DNA of 64,000 nucleotides. Source: Lineus longissimus (lineage: Eukaryota > Nemertea > Pilidiophora > Heteronemertea > Lineidae). The notes under the pieces are model-generated. The model saw nothing but the letters and a program-made list of their open reading frames with translations. It was not told where the DNA came from and made no database searches. Within the stretch, counting starts at the first letter, position 1, and each line of letters opens with the position of its first letter. The DNA is taken from assembly GCF_910592395.1 (NCBI RefSeq), contig NC_088312.1, positions 1,364,001 to 1,428,000 of the forward strand, given 5' to 3'. The translations under genes and the position numbers were made by a program. Positions 61,564 to 64,000 of this stretch are shown piece by piece.

Positions 61564-62226
61564 CCCTCACCTTCGGAAATGCCTCTTTTCTAAGAATATA
61601 ACTGTAAAATCACTTTCTTTTGCAAGGTGGCTACATGTAGTAATGTACCTGCATCTTTTTGCCTTCTTTGACTCCTGTAAGAACAATGGATAATACACAT
61701 TGATGTCTTGAAACAGACCATCGATGGTCACTCCCGCCAAAGATAGTGATTTTACCAAGTCATCTTTTCCTATTTGTATTTGACTGATATAAGGACTTTG
61801 GTTATATTTATCAAAGTGCCTTAGAGTAGACTAGACCTGGACTTGTGTTAATTTCCCAATCAGTAATTCATAGAGTGGTTGGTGTCAAGTTTTAGTGACG
61901 ATTCCCTGCATGTGTGTGTTCCCCGTGTGTGATTACATTATCAATAAGTTGACACAGAGATGTGCATTTCAAACCTTGACTGCCAGATTGATGTACATGT
62001 ACGGAACATCTTCTTAAAAGTACTGGAAAAACCATCTATTGTAAACCAGTTTATGTCGTATGGACTATTTGAGCACTATTTCATAGCATGTCTTGGGTGC
62101 CAGGTTGTCATGCTTCGAATTAATACTACGTAGATAGGTTGTGTCTGTGCTTGTTTTCAAGATGTAGTACCCGTCTTTGTCATCCAGTTGTTGTGTATGT
62201 CTAAAGATGGTTTTATTATACTTATC

Positions 62227-62232
62227 AATAAA
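62227..62232 (+). other. Probable poly(A) signal for TMEM161
   Basis: AATAAA in the context tatcaataaattttta lies about 660 bp beyond the stop codon at 61,563, in T-rich sequence typical of a 3' end. Confidence 0.55.
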
Positions 62233-62299
62233 TTTTTATGGTTTAGAAATTGGTTGTTCTGTAATTATTTTCAACCCAGTCGTTTCCATTTGTCCATGA

Positions 62300-64000
62300 C
62301 ATGGAGGGGTACATGTAGAAGACTTGTCTTCAGAGAAGTAATGAAGGATGTACTTCTCTCATAAGGACACCCCTGGGACTGAGATGTACTTGCATTGTCC
62401 TATTGCCATCCTATGCTTGCTTGTTGTTACTTGTGAATTGCCCGTCGCAAAGCCTCGAGGAGGATGCAGGCTCCCAGGAAGGATACAGGGAAGAGTACAA
62501 AACAGCCATTATATATTATCCCCAAGTACAATAATGTTACACCATTAACTGATGTGCAAGTGTACAGGGGGGGTGTCTGAAAATCAATGGGTAGGTGCGC
62601 ACGCAGTTTATGGATGCTCCCCAGGTTGAAGCCAGAGTTGCCCATGTTTAGTCTCTGGGGGGTCTTCAGAGAGACGTAACCATTCCCTCTTTTTTAGGCT
62701 TCATATACTTTTGCCATAATCCCTCAGTATTATGAATGTAAGTGACTGGGAAAATGATGCATAAAAGCAGAACAGTGAACGAAGGCCACAAGTAGAGAAC
62801 CACCAAAGATTTTCAAAATAATTTAGTCTATTTTTCTTAACAATAATTTTCCTAATCTACATGACTGCATTTCATTCAAAAATAATATCATACAATCATT
62901 GTAAGTACAAAAGAAGTAGGTACTGTTGACATTAGCTAAAGTTCAGTTGAACAAGTCCCTGGCTATCACATGAAGTGGATGCCCAATTTGGCTACAACAT
63001 GTCATTTGGGGATCATCACCTAGCTGAAAACAGTGGAAGCCATTTCTAATATGTTACAAGAGCTCTGACACTGAGTATTAGTTTGGGGCAAGTGAACAAG
63101 ACATTTTATACCAAAGTTGACCATTTTAACGCAGTATTATCCCTCAGAAACGAGCGAACCAAAGGGAAAGGCAGTGGCATTGTCAAATCAGAGCTAAACT
63201 TGGTATAATGGCACCATTACTTGTTTGATTTTATCAAACGTTCTCAACATTTGAACCGACACATATTTTTATTGTGACTCTTGTAATCTAGTGTCTCAAT
63301 TTCTCATCCATCAAATGATTGATGTTTCAATAGTGAAGATAGATTAGATATGAATACAAAAACACCAATTGCTATGAAATAAAGTATTAAGGATAGTTTA
63401 CATGATACAATGTATGAGTGCAGGCCATCATTATTAGACAAATAGAGCTACAAGCTGAATTTCGAGGAACACCTCAAGATTTTCAACATGATTACACATG
63501 TTATTTAAGCCTATGTATCCAAAGTCATGATGCAGTTGTGTACAAAACTCATTATAACAGTCACTACAAAAACTTAATAGATATTAATCAATCAATCACA
63601 GTGTAACATTCCTTTCGAACATCATTCTTATTTATACATGTACCACATTGAAGTACAAATATTACAATAATGTTCAACTCAAGTATGAATTATGCACTTA
63701 AAAGTCCGATTGCAGAGATGTACCTGCCTGAATAGAGGCCGATTTCAACAGGGCTGTCCCCTGCAAAAAGGGATGTAAACCAGGGGTTCCAGCCAGGCCT
63801 TTTTTGAAGGCCCAACTTTATTGAGAAATCTCAGCCAGCAACTCCGAACAAGCTCAAATGCACTACGGATTACACTACTGTGTTTATTTAAGTAATTCCC
63901 GAACCCCGATCTACAGTAACTTTTTTCTATTATTGGAAAGTCTGGTAAAGAAATCTATTGCTGCTGAAAATCTACCACAATTTAAAATTCAAGCAGGCTA
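62300..64000. other. Unassigned DNA at the window end
   Basis: No coding exon is recognised on either strand. Open frames are at most 72 codons and lack motifs. The AT-rich stretch from 62,810 could be the 3' untranslated region of a minus-strand gene beyond the window, but nothing here proves it. Confidence 0.45.

Overview
The window is nuclear DNA from an animal, most likely a marine invertebrate. Genes are split by short GT-AG introns. Identifiable proteins match bilaterian families over full length. Intergenic DNA is rich in minisatellites, small inverted-repeat elements, a tRNA-type SINE and the palindrome TACATGTA. A spiralian or non-vertebrate deuterostome is my inference; I cannot name the species. 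No operons, CRISPR arrays or prokaryotic features are present.

Layout. 1-25,255 is gene-poor; I recognise no protein in it, only short tandem repeats and one SINE-like element. 25.3-28.4 kb holds two intronless genes head to head: a rhodopsin-class GPCR (minus) and an SLC35G/EamA-type transporter (plus) with a heavily N-glycosylated insert. 28.4-33.1 kb is intergenic, with a cluster of GC-rich palindromes (30.1-30.3 kb) and a 2-kb, 56/64-bp minisatellite (31.0-33.0 kb). 33.27-45.73 kb holds a compact head-to-head pair: mitochondrial ribosomal protein S9 (MRPS9, minus, 12 coding exons, 396 aa) and the Rab-GAP TBC1D15/17 (plus, 15 coding exons, 729 aa), with start codons 265 bp apart. SNAPC5, the small subunit of the snRNA-activating complex, follows on the minus strand (48.36-49.80 kb, 3 exons, 133 aa). 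49.8-59.5 kb is dominated by duplications, satellites and inverted-repeat elements. TMEM161 (plus, 487 aa) lies at 59.85-61.56 kb. The last 1.7 kb after its predicted poly(A) signal shows nothing recognisable.

I built the exon models by hand, joining open frames at splice sites with compatible phase and comparing with remembered family features. Two introns need GC-AG splicing. The MRPS9 model needs a 13-nt terminal coding exon, which restores the family's conserved Lys-Lys-Arg C-terminus.

The genes are mostly housekeeping and functionally unrelated. MRPS9 (mitochondrial translation) and TBC1D15 (mitophagy and lysosome contacts) share a promoter region and a mitochondrial theme, which may be coincidence. 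I found no clearly new multi-gene system. The most unusual content is the repeat architecture, including two families of roughly 120-150-bp inverted-repeat elements each present twice in opposite orientation, a higher-order minisatellite, and a composite satellite/foldback locus at 57.2-58.4 kb.
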